Both the position numbers and the translations under genes were made by a program. A stretch of 64,000 nt of DNA from Bactrocera neohumeralis (lineage: Eukaryota; Arthropoda; Insecta; Diptera; Tephritidae). Below the pieces are notes generated by a model. That model did no database searches. It was not told the origin of the DNA and saw nothing but the letters and a program-made list of their open reading frames with translations. The stretch lies in assembly GCF_024586455.1 (NCBI RefSeq), contig NC_065919.1, positions 23,598,839 through 23,662,838 of the forward strand, read 5' to 3'. Shown in pieces: positions 24,221 to 37,291 of the stretch; positions within the stretch are counted from its first letter, which is position 1, and the number at the start of each line of letters is the position of its first letter.

Positions 24221-25879
24221 GTAATATTATTTTGTACTTGAGTTTAAAGAACACATGGTTACCATAAAGAAAATGTAAAATTATCTAGACTCCAATGCCA
24301 ACTTTGAACAAGTGGGACACTGAGTTATTGCTGTAAACATAATGTTAAATTAAAATACAGCAATTAATTACCTATCAAAAATGTATTAACAGAAAGCATA
24401 AAACAAATTGTAGAGAATACTTACGGGCCATTAAACAAAAGGCTTTCCACTTACTTTAAACAATGACTTGCTTGTAAAACCACCATTAAGAATACATGTC
24501 CTCATTTCGGATTTAATAGTTCAAAATCTACTCTATTTTTTAATTGTTATAACCATAAAGAGTGCACTTATGCAATGACTTTCGTTTTCCCAGCAGACTG
24601 TGGCTAATTTTACTGCTTGTTAATACTTCTTCAGAGCAACAAACATTAAAAACAACAAAACACCAAGCAATGTGCCATGAAATTCCGGCCGAAGCAGTGG
24701 CGTCTAAGCGTTCAGCTGCCACAGATCGCCATTTCGTTTTTGACTAAAAGCGCCTATTGACCAGTTGGCCACAAAAAGCCAATCGAATACCGCAACAATA
24801 ATGAGCTTCGACCAGCGGCAGAAAGATGCTGAGCACTACAAGCAACTCCATTTATCTGTGGTTCGTAAGCGCCCAGTAAATTGCTTAGAAATATGCGCCC
24901 ATATGCATAGAGACGGCGAGATCAAATTCAATGTGCGCGAGATAACTCATACACAATTATATACTTGTATGTATGTGGTATATATATACCTATATAGAAA
25001 GAGAGCAGCCCTCAAGCATCGACCAAACAATGATGCGACCAGCCGTTGCAATCTCGGTGCTATTTGTGGGTTGAACATTCTGCTTCCAACGCCCGAAAGC
25101 GAAACTGCATATCGATCTAATTGAGCGCAGACATACAAAATGTTTTTGTGATTATGAAATTTCTGTCTACAAAGCAACAACAACAATGATAAACACTGTT
25201 CCAGCTGCAGACTCCCGTTTCACAAAGCCAATACCAAAACCAACATCGAACCCAAGCAATCTCATCATCATTAATCATCGTTTTCACATACCCATACATA
25301 TATAAATACATATAAACATTCATATACTAACTGTGAATGTGTCTATTTGGCTTTGACGCTCGTTATGACTTCTTTAAGACCTTATCATAATCTGATATGT
25401 CGGCGGTGATGAGAATTGTAAATAATATTGTTTGTTAATGTTTTTGTAAATCGCTTTGATGGGCTTTTACGATTGGTTATGCTTGAGAAAAGCGTAGAAA
25501 ATGTTGTCTATTATGGTACCTATAGTTGCCAGGCCGTTGCTATTATTAATGATAAGGCAGCCATAGATGTATAGCGTTTAAAATACTGCTGAAAGCTTGT
25601 TGAAAATGAAAGTGATTGATTTTCGTTTTCGAAAGTTGGAGAATGTAGCGTGAATGCTCGGTAATTAGAAAAACATATAAGAGCTTAATATTTTAGTAAT
25701 ATGCCAACTAAAATGTAGACTTCGGGGTTTACATAATAACTTAACTATGAGTAATTATTTGAATTTCTGTTCATTTTAAACATATAAATAAACAAATCTC
25801 GGTCTTTTACTGAGACTTTTAGTTTCTGATAAAAATTGGGTTTCAATAGTACAAAAAGTGTTTTTTTGCAATGCCAGTG
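24221..25879. other. Non-coding interval
   Basis: No gene recognised. The 119-codon frame at 24765-25124 has no family resemblance. Confidence 0.45.
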
Positions 25880-27585
25880 TAACCAAGTCCTTTTGACCTT
25901 CCAACGGACTTGACCTTTCCAACGGAGTGAAAGGCCTCCTTCTGCTTCTAATGCATCGAATACTTTCAGAGCTGGAGTGCTCTCATCCATACGGACAACG
26001 TGACTTAGCTAGCGTAGCCGTTGCCTCTTGATCCGCGGAACTATGTCAATGTCCCATCATCGTTCCATCAATACGGATTCAGCTTTGCCAATACGCAAAA
26101 GATCATACATTTTCCGCAAACCCTTACTCTTTCAAAACTCCTCACGCCGACTCATCAGATGTTATCATTGTCCATGCACTCTCACTATATAGCATGACAT
26201 GATTGATGTGGAACTTCTATTGTTTGGCCTTTGTTCGTCAAGAGAGAACTCTTAGCTCCAAACGCCAATTCTGTCATGAAGTGAGTAATAGTGATTCTGC
26301 ATTGGATTTCAAGGCTGGTATTGCTGTTGGTGTTAATACTGGTTTCAAGATAGACAAAAATATCTACGACTTCAACGTATGACTGTCAACTGGGACGTGG
26401 GAGCCAAGTCGCGAAAGCTTTTACTGTTTGTTTGCTGACAGTAGATACCTCGTCTTTTCCTCGTTCACTGCTAGACCCACACGCTTCGCTTCGTTATCCA
26501 GTCTGGAGAAAAAGCAGTACTATCGACACGATTGTTTAGGCCAATCTGCATAAGCCAGCAGATGTACACTCTTATAAAAGATTGTACCTCCTCTATTTAG
26601 CTGTTTAAATCGTATTATTTTCTCCAGCAAAAGATTGAACAAGTCACGACATTAAAAACGACGAAGAGGTGGTGTGTGTCGATTCTATTTCACGGGTCTT
26701 TTGCAAGATCTGGTGTATGGTGAATATCTGCTCAACTGTAGATTTTTCAGTCCTAAAGTCCCGCTGATAAGGTCCAATCCTTTTTTTTTGACGGTGGGCT
26801 TTAAGCTTTCACATAGTACGCTCGATAGGACCTCATTGAGGCGGCTTATTGCACTATACTTGTAGGCTAGGTTAGGTTAAATGGCACTCAGCATTGTTTG
26901 GAGATCACACTTAGAATGTTATGTACAGTCCTTTATGATGCCAAATGAAAACACTTCTTTAGTTGGATATTAGCTTCCGGCAAATACGCGCTGAACCTAT
27001 TACATATATACTTAGGTGTCTTATTTCTATTTTCACTATTTAAGCTTGATGTCAAAAAGTGTGACATCCAAAATGTGTTTTTCTTGATCTGCAAACGAGC
27101 GGGCATTCGTGGAGAAAGTATTGGGGATGATTCTATCTTAACTACTTCCGAACAGCTGATGCAAGCTGGCGTGCGGTAAGAGATTCAATCTTACTGCATG
27201 AATATCTATCAGACAGTACCCAGTCAGAGCTCTTTCAACCATTGAAAGGCGGACAGAAAACAAAGCGAAATATTCCCTGTATTTTCTGCGATTTAGCCTG
27301 ACCCAAAAGAACCTTGCGACGGCACAATCCGGTAGTAAGGCACAGCAAATCAAAGGAGCTGCTACCCGTTCCCGTTGTCCCATATTGTTAGGACTGAAGT
27401 GCCTGTTCCGGCAAGCCATCCGCATCACCTGCCTTTTATAATGGTAATTCACGCAGATTCTGTGTTCCTCCGTTTTGTGGATTAGATTCCAATCGTCGGG
27501 CATGCCGACTATATCCTGAAAACAAACTGATGCAAACACTTTTTCCGTTCTTCGAATTTGAATAGCTCGACCGACAATCCATATT
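25880..27585 (-). pseudogene. Old RTE-like LINE copy interrupted by another LINE
   Basis: Minus-strand RTE relic with many frameshifts. Recognisable pieces are LPAELFKFEE (27583-27550), MPDDWNL then IHKTEEH (about 27500-27460), VLSSVLCE then SLKP (26835-26805), a region equivalent to the RT finger/palm, and the C-terminal MDESTPALKVFDA (25990-25950). The sequence aligns collinearly with the copies at 2421 and 4660 but carries more substitutions, so it is probably older. Between 26862 and 27437 the copy is split by a different element. The YADD region is not intact. Confidence 0.75.
26862..27437 (-). mobile_element. 3' fragment of a second LINE type nested in the RTE copy
   Basis: Reading on the minus strand, the RTE frame is left at about 27437 and resumed at about 26860. 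The inserted piece contains MVERALTGYCLIDIHAVRLN, then LLPHASLHQLF, which resembles the RNase-H-tail and zinc-finger region of R1/jockey/LOA-type LINEs (LTGH...H..R...). It ends in a TTAACCTAACCTAGCC tail. It is 5'-truncated and shares no signature with the RTE family. The clade is uncertain. Confidence 0.55.
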
Positions 27586-28209
27586 TTTAGATTACTTTAT
27601 TTTACCCCCCAAAAAAATATTTAAAAAATATTTCGCTAAAAAATTTGCTTTTATGTTATATAAACATCTGCCAGCTCTAAATTTTCAATTATTACTCTAA
27701 AGTTGTTCTTTATCTTTTTTCCGCTTCAACCTTGAGTGATTTCAATTATGATTATTTTGCAACCAACTATGTTGGTTTCTCAACCTTGTTGGGCTATTGT
27801 TATTTCTTCGTTTCTATTTAGCTTTTTCTCAATATTTTTTGTTTTCGTTTTCCGCTCAATCAGCATTAAAATCTGCAAATTGCAAACAAATTCGAAAAGC
27901 AAAAACGCAGTGCATACAATTTTCAATCAATAATTTAGATATCAACGTACAGATAAATCTATATGCAAGGCTTAGTGGCGATACTCATGGCTCATGTATC
28001 GAAAGAAAATAACAAACAAAAAAATGTAATATAAAAACCGGGTAATTGCAAACATTCCAGCGTAGAAAATCGCCAATGAAGTGGAAAGAAAAACAAAAGT
28101 CAAAGACAAGGCAGCGTCAGTAGCTAGACCAAAGGAGTACGGTAGTAGGAGACGCCTTAATGTAGGAGACACACTTCATTGGCACTTTTCTTTTTAACGC
28201 ACTCTTTTT
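27586..28209. other. Non-coding interval
   Basis: AT-rich, no gene recognised. Confidence 0.5.
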
Positions 28210-29300
28210 TATACTCTCGCAACAAAGTTGCTAAGGAGAGTATTATAGTTTTGTTCACATAACGGTTGTTTGTAAGTCCTAAAACTAAAAGAGTCCGATA
28301 TAGGGTTATATATACCAAAGTGATCAGGGTGACGAGTAGAGTTGAAATCCGGATGTCTGTCTGTCCGTCCGTCTGTCCGTCCGTCCGTCCGTCGTCTGTC
28401 CGTCCGTCCGTGCAAGCTGTAACTTGAGTAAAAATTGAGATATCTTGATGAAACTTGGTACACGTATTTCTTGGCTCCATAAGAAGGTTAAGTTCGAAGA
28501 TGGGCAAAATCGGCCAACTGCCACGCCCACAAAATGGCGGAAACCGAAAACCTATAAAGTGTCATAACTAAGCCATAAATAAAGATATTAAAGTAAAATT
28601 TAGCACAAAGGATCGCATTAGGGAGGGCATATTTGGACGTAATTTTTTTGGAAAAGTGGGCGTGGCCCCACCCCCTACTAAGTTTTTGTACATATCTCGG
28701 AAACTACTATAGCTATGTCAACCAAACTCTACAGAGTCGTTTCCTTCAGGCATTTCCATATACAGTTCAAAAATGAAAGAAATCGGATAATAACCACGCC
28801 CACCTCCCATACAAAGGTTATGTTGAAAATCACTAAAAGTGCGTTAACGGACTAACAAAAAACGTCAGAAACACAAAATTTTACGGAAGAAATTGCAGAA
28901 GGAAGCTGCACCTAGGCGTTTTTTAAAAATTGAAAATGGGCGTGGCCTCGCCCACTTATGGACCAAAAACCATATCTCAGGAACTACTCTACCGATTTCA
29001 ATGAAATTCGGTACATAATATTTTCTTAACACCCTGATGACATGTACAAAATATAGGTGAAATCGGTTCACAACCACGCCTTCTTCCAATATAACAATAT
29101 TTTGAATTCCATCTGATGCCTTTTCTGTATAATACGAGTACATACATTAGGAACCAATGATGATAGCGGAATAAAACTTTACAAAAATACGGTATTTGAA
29201 AAATACGTAAATGACGTATAATGAAATCTCGATTATCACTTTATCATGCGAGAGTATAAAATGTTCGGTGACACCCGAACTTAGCTTTCCTTACTTGTTT
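28210..29300 (+). repeat. Dispersed non-coding repeat family 2 (TATACTCTCGCA ends, GTCC microsatellite, 3' hairpin)
   Basis: The element starts TATACTCTCGCA (28210-28221). The inverted copy TGCGAGAGTATA is at 29247-29258, followed by a hairpin GTTCGG-TGACAC-CCGAAC (29263-29280) and an end near CTTACTTG (about 29300). A GTCTGTCCGTCC microsatellite lies at 28349-28410. Repeated 'gggcgtggc' and 'ccacgcccac' stretches punctuate the body. No protein is encoded; the 116-codon frame at 28157-28507 is a product of the microsatellite. Subterminal inverted repeats, a microsatellite and a 3' hairpin match the DINE-1/Helentron-associated layout, which is inference only. Confidence 0.7.
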
Positions 29301-30419
29301 TGTTTTTGCTTTAAACAAGGATTGCCTGCAAAAGGAAAAGCACCCGAAACAAAAATGGTTGCAGGAAGAACGCACGCGAACACTTAAGTGTGGCATATCA
29401 GGCATCAGTTGTCGGCGCAGTGGCACTGGCCTGGACGCGCAGCTCAACCGACTGAATTGCGCTAACGTCGGCGACAATGACAGTGGCAGTGACCGTGGTG
29501 GCGGTGGTACGGGCGTTGGCTACTCCACCTAGTTTGTACGCAGTGTCTGTCGGCTTCTGTGTTGCCAACCGGGCGTTACGTGGAAAAGTAATTACTGATT
29601 AACCACGACAATGACCATAATTACAACACTTTTGCGCTACAATTTTATTGTGGTATTCCCTCGACCGTTTGTGCGGTGTCTCGCTGGCTGCCAATTGCTG
29701 CGCTTGATTTGTTGCTAATTTGTTGTTGCAGTTTATATATTATATGTATATATCTTTTTTCTTTTTCATTGCTCTTAATTGTATTGACTGACGACTCGGA
29801 AGTTGTTTGTGTTTCGGTGAGCAATAATTTTAGTTTTTACAAATTTCTTTTCCTCTATGATATTGCAGTTTTATCTGGCGCTGTTGGCAATGCTCCTACT
29901 GCCAAGTGGTAGCAAATCACAGAAAGCGCCGTCAATTTAACTTCCACTTGACGATGTCGTCGTAACATACAGTTATTGTGTTGATCTCTCCATGACCGCA
30001 GTGGTTATTATTATTGTTATTGTCTTGTAATTAAATTTATGCAATGTATTGTTGTTGCATTTGCATTAGAAAATGAGAAATTGCATAAAAGATTAATCGC
30101 TATAAAATTTGCATCAATTTTATTCGTGAAGACATCAATGAACTCTGTCTTAATGGTTGGATTATTTTAAATAGCAAAGGATCGATTTCAATTAACACAG
30201 AGCTAACTCTATAAACAGTATTAGCAAGCAGCTTATATAATACTTTTTATATCTCGTGAACCTGATTTTTTTATTAAACCAGGAAATTTCTATTAACGTC
30301 ATTTTCAGTTTAGAAGCTTTACAAGAAATGTATTTATATCTCAGCTTCAAAAACAAATATTTTATGCTTTGTATTGTTAGAAGTGATTAGTGAGCTCACC
30401 AGTACTTTAAGGTTGACCT
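29301..30419. other. Non-coding interval
   Basis: No gene recognised; GTGGCGGTGG-type GC-rich stretch at about 29480-29520. Confidence 0.5.
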
Positions 30420-31020
30420 GGATATAACTGAAAACGTGTTCCACGGAGCGGCAATTTGCGTTTAGGGAACAAGAAAAAATCACTCGGAGCCAAACCTAAT
30501 GAATACGGGGGTTGATCGTTGGTATTCATTGCGTTTTTGGCTTTAAATTCGGTCACAATCTTAGCTTGGACGGATGTTCTTACGCAAACGTCTCCGTCTG
30601 TCTCTCCGGAACAAATTCATGTTGCACCAAACCACGAATATCGAAAAAACAATGAGCATCACTTGATTTTCGAGCAGCCTTGACGTGGTTTTTCTGGTTT
30701 CGGCTATTTTTTTTCCTCCATGCCAATGACAGTTGACTTGCTTGTATGTCAAACTCATAAACCCATGTCTAATCGGCGGTTATAGTGCTCTCCATGAATG
30801 TGGAATCCCAATTCGCACGATCAAGCATGTCTAAAGAGACATGTTTACAGTACTCCCTTTGAAAAGAATTCAGCTTTATCGGGACGAGTCGGGCAAGAAT
30901 GCGTTTCATACCCAAAATATCCACCAAAATCATTCGAACGGACTCGCAAGAGATGTCGAGCTCTCTTGCCATCTCTCCATTAGTCGCCTGACGATTTTCA
31001 AGTACCATATCCTTCATGCT
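30420..31020 (-). mobile_element. Deleted mariner copy
   Basis: Minus-strand mariner relic. N-terminal HTH: VLENRQATNGEMARELDISC, then SVRMILVDILGMKR (31010-30900). The first catalytic Asp is kept in TAD-stop-TWVYEFD, where a TAG replaces the Glu of the usual GDETW. The section carrying the second Asp is deleted. PPYSLGLAPSDFFLFP with the third Asp follows in another frame (about 30510-30460). It belongs to the same lineage as the fragment at 9552-9725. Confidence 0.8.
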
Positions 31021-33135
31021 TCATATATGAAACCCCTAATTATGTTTTTTTATTTCTGGAGTTTCTTTTTAGTTAGGAGTTTTAAGTATAATTCCGACCT
31101 CAAAGAGCGCATGGATTTTAATGGGAAGTTCCTACTTTCGGAAAGTCATTTCGAGCATTTTTGGGGTTTTCTTATACTTAAAATTTAACCCTAGGTCCAC
31201 GAGTAGGCAATGGTGCAACATAATGTAATCCACAACTGTGCCTACCTAATAGAAAAATCACATTAGATCCAAACGTCTGAAAAGTTCATTAGCGGTTAAT
31301 GAGATGCTACAACAACACATGCCGACGCATTTATAAATAAACCGAATATCGATGTATTTGCAAAGTGACGAGCATAATGTGGAAATACATACATAAATAT
31401 AAATGTATGACCGTGTGTAGAATGTAAACTTCATGGATTGCAACATGATGCTAAGGAGATTAGACACATACTGCGGCCACTTGACACGCAAGACTCCGCA
31501 CACTCGCTCTCGCATGCGCCACGCACTGTCACAATTCTTCCCACTTATGTTGCAAACCCTCATGTACCTCCTAACCCCTCCCCTCAAGTTGCATGTCACC
31601 CACTCATAAAGTGTTAACGCACTGTTCCTCTTTTTTGCCGCAGCGCAGCTCGGAGGCAGTTTGCCGTTTGTGTTGCTGTCGCCAACAAAGTGACGTCGGC
31701 TGTCACCCATCGAAAGCCTTGCAACCATGCGTATTTATTTTTGTTTTTTTTTTTTGCATTAATTTCTACAACGCTATTTGCACTCTGTAGCACCTATGAT
31801 GCAATCACCTGTCTATATGCGGAGTGCCACCATGTCTACGCATGTGTTGCACTGCTTTACGCATTCAACACTTGTGGAGAAAGACACTTGTTCTTGTTCG
31901 GCGGGCTTTGGGGCTTTGCTGCTGATTCCGTCAGCACAAAAACAAAATTGCGGGGCGACAGTGGCAACAAATAGTTGTATGTTGCGCCTGGCTGCCAGCA
32001 ACCCATATATTGCGTTGGCACTTGCCGCCTCACACTTAGTGCGCTGCTTTTCCAACTGTCAACATGACAATTTCTGGCATTTTTCAAATTTTCGCTCCTC
32101 ACTCGCCGTTTGTTTTAATTTTTCACCACTAGTTTCTCACTTCGCTAACTCTAATTATAGCTCTAGCGTAGGACACTCTGCATACGATTCTCTTATTCGT
32201 GGGTATGAACGGCTTTTCACTCGAGAGTGCATACATTTACATGCGCCTTTGTCATTTTCCTCGTACGCCTTTTTGGTGTCAAGTTGCATACGAATGCGAA
32301 AACAATGCAAAGCGACAACAAAAACATACACTAATTAATTGTACTTGCATTTTATATGCGGCATATCTACTTATATATAGTGTTTACAGATTGGTGTTGA
32401 CTTTTTGTAGACTTGACAATAAGTCCGTTAAAATCTTTTCATTCATAAAGCATTTATTATAATAGTAAGTCAACATTCCTTCATAACTTTTTGTTTGTAT
32501 ACGAGATCACACCTTTTTACGACCAGGAATTTACAGGCTTGATTTAATTAAAGGGCAATATGAAACTAGAACTAACAAAAATTTGCAATATTTCTTCTAT
32601 TTCTTAGACTAGGGTAAGTTCTATACCTGATCCCCAAGCTAGAGATCACACTTGGACTGCTTAAGACAACTAATAACCCAACAACTAAGGAAGGGCGATG
32701 AGGTTACTAGACCACCTATTGAGAATATTGTATACTCTAGATTTATAAAGCGTATTACAACACAGGAGAACCTGTGGATATCATACTGGAAGGGATTATA
32801 TCATTTTAGCTTCCCTAGAATCACTGTTTACAGGTTAATGACCAGCCTTACATCAAGCTTTATTAACGAAGATGAAGATGAATGCATAAGTCTGGGAAAG
32901 TAGAGCTTTGAAGTACCTAAACTCGTAGTGCAGCTATTGTTTCATTGGTAACCAGAAGCACTGACTTTTTATTCCTGTCTTAACACATATTATGCATCTT
33001 TTATGTTTTTCTACTTAGTCAATGGACCTATTTATTAATGCTTTCATTCATTATTCAGAAGAATTTGCTCCGGTAGCACCATATTTTTCAAGAAATATGC
33101 TATGACTGTGTTACACTGCATTGGTGCCTTCGTTA
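31021..33135. other. Non-coding interval with long chance ORFs
   Basis: The stretch 31.3-32.4 kb is less AT-rich and has long overlapping frames on both strands (for example 31778-32338 on + and 31258-31728 on -). None has a recognisable domain, and the overlap on opposite strands argues that at most one is real. No transposon signature was seen. Confidence 0.4.
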
Positions 33136-33870
33136 TTAGAGCCGAATCAACAGTAGCGCGCTTTTATTTTCTTCTTCTCGCAGTTTGGTGAAAATTGGTG
33201 ATTCCCAGTGAAACCATGTCGTTTAAGTCGTTCGCTTCATCTACTTCCACGAGTGGGTACTGCATGGTATATCTTCAAAACTGGAGTGCTTTCGTCCGGT
33301 GACATAACCTAGCCTAGCCGCTATCATTTTATTTGCTGAAACTATGTCAATGGCGTTGTATAACTCGTACAGCTCATCACTCATCGTCTGACTGGTATTT
33401 GCCTCACCAATGGGCAAAAAACATAATCTTTAACCTTTCTCTCAAAAACTACTAGCACCGTCTCATCGGATCAGACGATGCCGACATCCATTCTTCTGAA
33501 CCTTATAGCAGGACGGGAGTAGTGAGCGATTTTTAGAGTTTGGTTTTGGTTCGATGGAGTGTATCGATTCTTTTCTCTGGGGTCTTTTCCAGGACTTACC
33601 GAATGGTAAATATCTGGTTAATGATGGATTTGTTGGAAGTAAAGCCACACTCATAAGGTTGAATGGGTTCGTTGACAATGGGCTTCCCACACCGTTCGTT
33701 GGATTTTATATGCTATAATGAATAGGCTTATCCAACGATAATTGGTGCAGACTTTGGTGTCCCCCTTTTTATGGATTTGGCAGAGCACACTTAGGTTCCA
33801 ATCTACAGGCCTGCTTTGTCCGACAATATTCTGCAAAGTATCTGATCCATGCATGCACCCTGACAGTTCT
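33136..33870 (-). pseudogene. Degenerate RTE-like LINE copy with internal deletion
   Basis: Minus strand. The RT piece DWNLSVLCQIHKKGDTKVCTNY, then RWISLFIIAYKI (33800-33690), matches the conserved block before the RT palm in this family. It is followed by a shortened jump to the C-terminal half: 'ctatagcaggacggga' opposite 33506, then KRIKR-like and RGRP-like remnants down to about 33136. The YADD core is missing. The frame is broken many times. Confidence 0.7.
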
Positions 33871-34377
33871 TAGACGTTCTTTAAAAATATTTTAAACTCA
33901 GACATTGCGACGCCATTTCCGGTGACCCCTCGAAAAAATGATGCACACGGATTAGTAGGATAACTCCTTACAGGATCATCTAAACTGAAAAAATACATGT
34001 ATTAGTTAAAACCTTAACTTAGAACTTGGACGAAGGAAAAATAAACGGAAAATAGGATTTTTGGCAGGCATTTTTACAAAGAAATTAAAATTTCGCAAAA
34101 TTTTTTCGTCCAAGTCTTAAAGAATTATATCTCAAAGGCCTATGTAAAATTTTATGAAGATTGGCTGAGTAGTTCTAGAGAAATCTTGCCAACCGCCTTC
34201 AAAAACACACACGCTTAGCCTAGCTAGCCTCGAGCGCTCAAATTCTCAAGCCTGTGAGCCGAAACTATTACTCGGATCAACTCTTTTGTTTTTCTCATTA
34301 TGTAAAAATTTTGATGTTTAACTGTAAAGTTCTCCAGAACTCTCTTTCTAGCCTGCATATCTGCTTTTTAGAAGAGT
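33871..34377. other. Non-coding interval
   Basis: No gene or repeat recognised. Confidence 0.45.
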
Positions 34378-34390
34378 ATATTTCCCTATC

Positions 34391-34747
34391 GGAGGATGGG
34401 GTCATGTGTAAAAGTTGAGGAAAGTTCTCTGAACTCCATTCACTTGGGAGTGGCCAGAAACGATTCTTTTACATATGGCTCAAACAGCTCACGACTTCCG
34501 GTCTTTGACCAAGTATCCTCTGTGTAGCCTAAGAACATCCGTTTGTAGGCGAGCTAAAGTGAGAAGGCGAAACATCCCCTACATAGGGTTGTGCCCAGGG
34601 TTTGGGACTCGCCACGTAAAAAAAACACCCTAATGAAAAGACGCAACAAGCCTCGAATGAGTGACCCCCCTTTTGATGACGATCATGGCAAACGAAATAA
34701 GGACTACGATTGCTATAATCGCGTAAGCGGTGTCTACGCCAATTAAG
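34391..34747 (+). mobile_element. Short internally deleted RTE derivative with perfect 13-bp target duplication
   Basis: A 357-bp element flanked by ATATTTCCCTATC on both sides (34378-34390 and 34748-34760). It starts GGAGGATGGGGTCATG, the 5' end of the RTE family, runs about 310 bp to 'aaataaggactacgatt', and then jumps directly to the RTE 3' end 'gctataatcgcgtaagcggt' and ends CCAATTAAG. All coding sequence for endonuclease and RT is absent. The intact duplication shows that the short form itself was inserted as a unit, presumably with machinery supplied by a full-length relative. Confidence 0.85.
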
Positions 34748-34760
34748 ATATTTCCCTATC

Positions 34761-37283
34761 TGCTCCAAATTGTATGTATGTATGTATGTATGTTAATATT
34801 TAACCCAAAAGATTATTATTTTCCAAAGTAAATATGCAAATTAAATACAAATCGTATTTTAATGTGCCACAGATAGTCACACACTTGCTTGCGGTTGATG
34901 CCACATTTATAAATAGATAGTGGCAGTTTTTGTTGTTGTTGATTTTGACATGTAGTTTTCCTTTTTCGTTATGTCTGTCATATTTTAGACGCTTGCCACA
35001 CTTGTATGCCTGTTTTTGTTGTTACTACAACTGCAACGCCAGCGCCGGCTGCATGCCACCGCCTTTGTTGATGATGAAAGTGATTTATCTGCCACACGCG
35101 CTGTTGCTTTGAATCACAAAGAGATCACTTGCTGTTGATAGCTACCGCCCGCCGCTGTGTCGTCTTCTAACCTCCAATACGCGTATATGCACATGTATGT
35201 ATGTAAATAGGCGGTGCCACAGCAAATAGGCACAAAAATTGCAAACAAATTTTCAAATGTAAACATATTTACATGTATGTATGTACATATGTATGTAAAT
35301 AAGCCAGTTGCATTGTGGGCGGCTGGCAATAAATGCGTTGTGTGGAGTGGAGCAGCGCATTTTACTTTCAATATCTACAGCTGCCTTTTGTGGGTTAAAT
35401 GATGCACTCATTTTCACTGCTTGCAACGCAAAACGGCTACGTGGAAGGTGAAAATGCGGGTGTGCAGTTGCGTTTTGGTGCAAGTAGTGTGGGCGGTTGG
35501 GCAGGAGGGTAGCGTTGTTGTAAGTCTACAAGCACATGGCTGACTGGGTCGCTGTCGACGACCTACTGACTGCGTGTGCTGCAATAACTACGCATGTGTG
35601 TGTGTGTGTATGTGTTGGCAGTATTTTATTGTTACACTTTGACTTTTTCGCATTTTTCTGCACTTCTTTTTCGCTGCAATGTAAAATGCAAAACGCATTT
35701 TCAGTTTCCTAAAACTGCTTTTAATTTACATACTCGCATATACACACTTACATTCAAACAGACGAGTGTGCCACAGTTTTTTTCCTTCGTTTGTGTTTCT
35801 TCCTTTATTTTACGACATGTTTTTGTTGTTGCAACGGAAGCTCGGCGCATAAAAGTTATTGTTGCATACAACAGCTGCCCTCGCGTACACAAAAATATTT
35901 GCTACAAAGTGATTTTGCGCCTCCGTTATCTTCGGCTAAGATGGTGGCACCGAAATAACTTTCAGTATTCTTCCTTTTTTGTAGTTTTTTTCTCTTTCGT
36001 TAATATTGACGGTGTGCTATCTTCGCTTGTTTACTACCACGCCTTTTACTGCATGCTGGATCCGTGTTACCCACGAAAGTGGTCATAAATTTTATAATAA
36101 TTATGTGGGAGTAACCTCTTCGGAGACGTGTATGTAAATCTCTCTTACTACTGTGTTGTAGAGCGTACAAAAAAAGTAATAGTTTGAAATTGAAAATGCT
36201 TTGTTGCCACTTAAGTTGACTTGAACGAAAATTCATAAAACAATTTTTTTCTTCATGTCTAGTTTTAGACTGTCCAAAATCTGTATTTTTTTAGGTTAGA
36301 TTATTGTCATGATAGTCTCGCCATTTAAGCTGGTTATTTATTACTCGGTGACTAAATTTACTTTTGATTAATTCTCCATCCATCATCCATAAAAATCCAT
36401 CCATTTTCCATAATACAAGTTTTTATTAAATTGAGTTTTTATTGGAATTGATCGGAAATGCGTTCTGGTTAGAGTTGTCGAAGTCAGCTGAAGCTAAAAA
36501 CGAAGTGTTCAACGGGGACTATAAATAAAGGAGCTGTAAGTCAAGCAAAGATATAGTTACTGTCATATAAGGACTCTTTGCATACCGGACTTATGTATGT
36601 ATATTGTCTAGCCTGAATATTTAGCAGATTAAAGAGGGCCTATTTTGTATAAGTAGGAGATTAATCTATTACAATATACAGTATGTAATTGAGCAAGGCA
36701 CACTCTAGTTTTGCGTAACAACTTGAAACTTCGTCTGCAATATTTCTTGGCTTAACTACGAGGACAGCATAAGGTCTATTGATGACTTCTTTGCTTCTCT
36801 ATGAATGATATTTGATGCCTGCCAGCATTTATGGTCTAACCGATAAAAATTATGTTAATAAAATATCGATGAAATACTGTAAGAATGACATTTTGCAAGC
36901 AAGTGACTGCAAGGATACTTGGAGTTAAAACAGCTTGAAGGGGAGTTCGCAACTTAACTTGGAGCTTGAGGATATTACTGTATACCTTGCTCCTAAGGAG
37001 ATACCGAGAGACATCCGGCAATTATCGATAAATTTCGATCTTGTTTATAAGCGTCTTACTGATCCAAGAAACTGTATTGGGGTTGGGGAAATTAGAGCCG
37101 AAACCGTTCGGCGTGCTGGATTGTGTTGCAATTTAACTTCACCTTTATCCTTCTAATTTCCTTAGATGGTCCAAATCACAATTTTGTTTGTCGAAATTGT
37201 TGCTTACACTGTTTCGAAGTTTAAAGAGAAGTACCGGCGAAAAAATAAATTTGATGTGAATATTGATTGTTAGGTCCTATCCG
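34761..37283. other. Non-coding interval with microsatellites
   Basis: A TGTA run lies at 34773-34793, ACATGTATGTATGT tracts at 35193-35207 and 35272-35298, and a TG run at 35595-35612. The larger frames (for example 35594-36088) have no recognisable content. Confidence 0.5.
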
Positions 37284-37291
37284 TACGTATA

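Noticed and set aside
28157..28507. 116- and 84-codon frames with TDGRTDGQTDGQ repeats
   Set aside because: Produced by the GTCC/GTCTG microsatellite inside a non-coding dispersed repeat.
31258..31728. 156-codon open frame on the minus strand
   Set aside because: The middle is a YIYIYV run encoded by a TA/CATA microsatellite. No family resemblance.
31778..32338. 186-codon open frame on the + strand, one of the longest in the window
   Set aside because: Low-complexity Cys/Ser/His-rich composition, no domain, and it overlaps long frames on the opposite strand. Probably chance in a less AT-rich stretch.
35594..36088. 164-codon open frame on the + strand
   Set aside because: Begins in a TG microsatellite, with no recognisable domain and no splice or promoter support.
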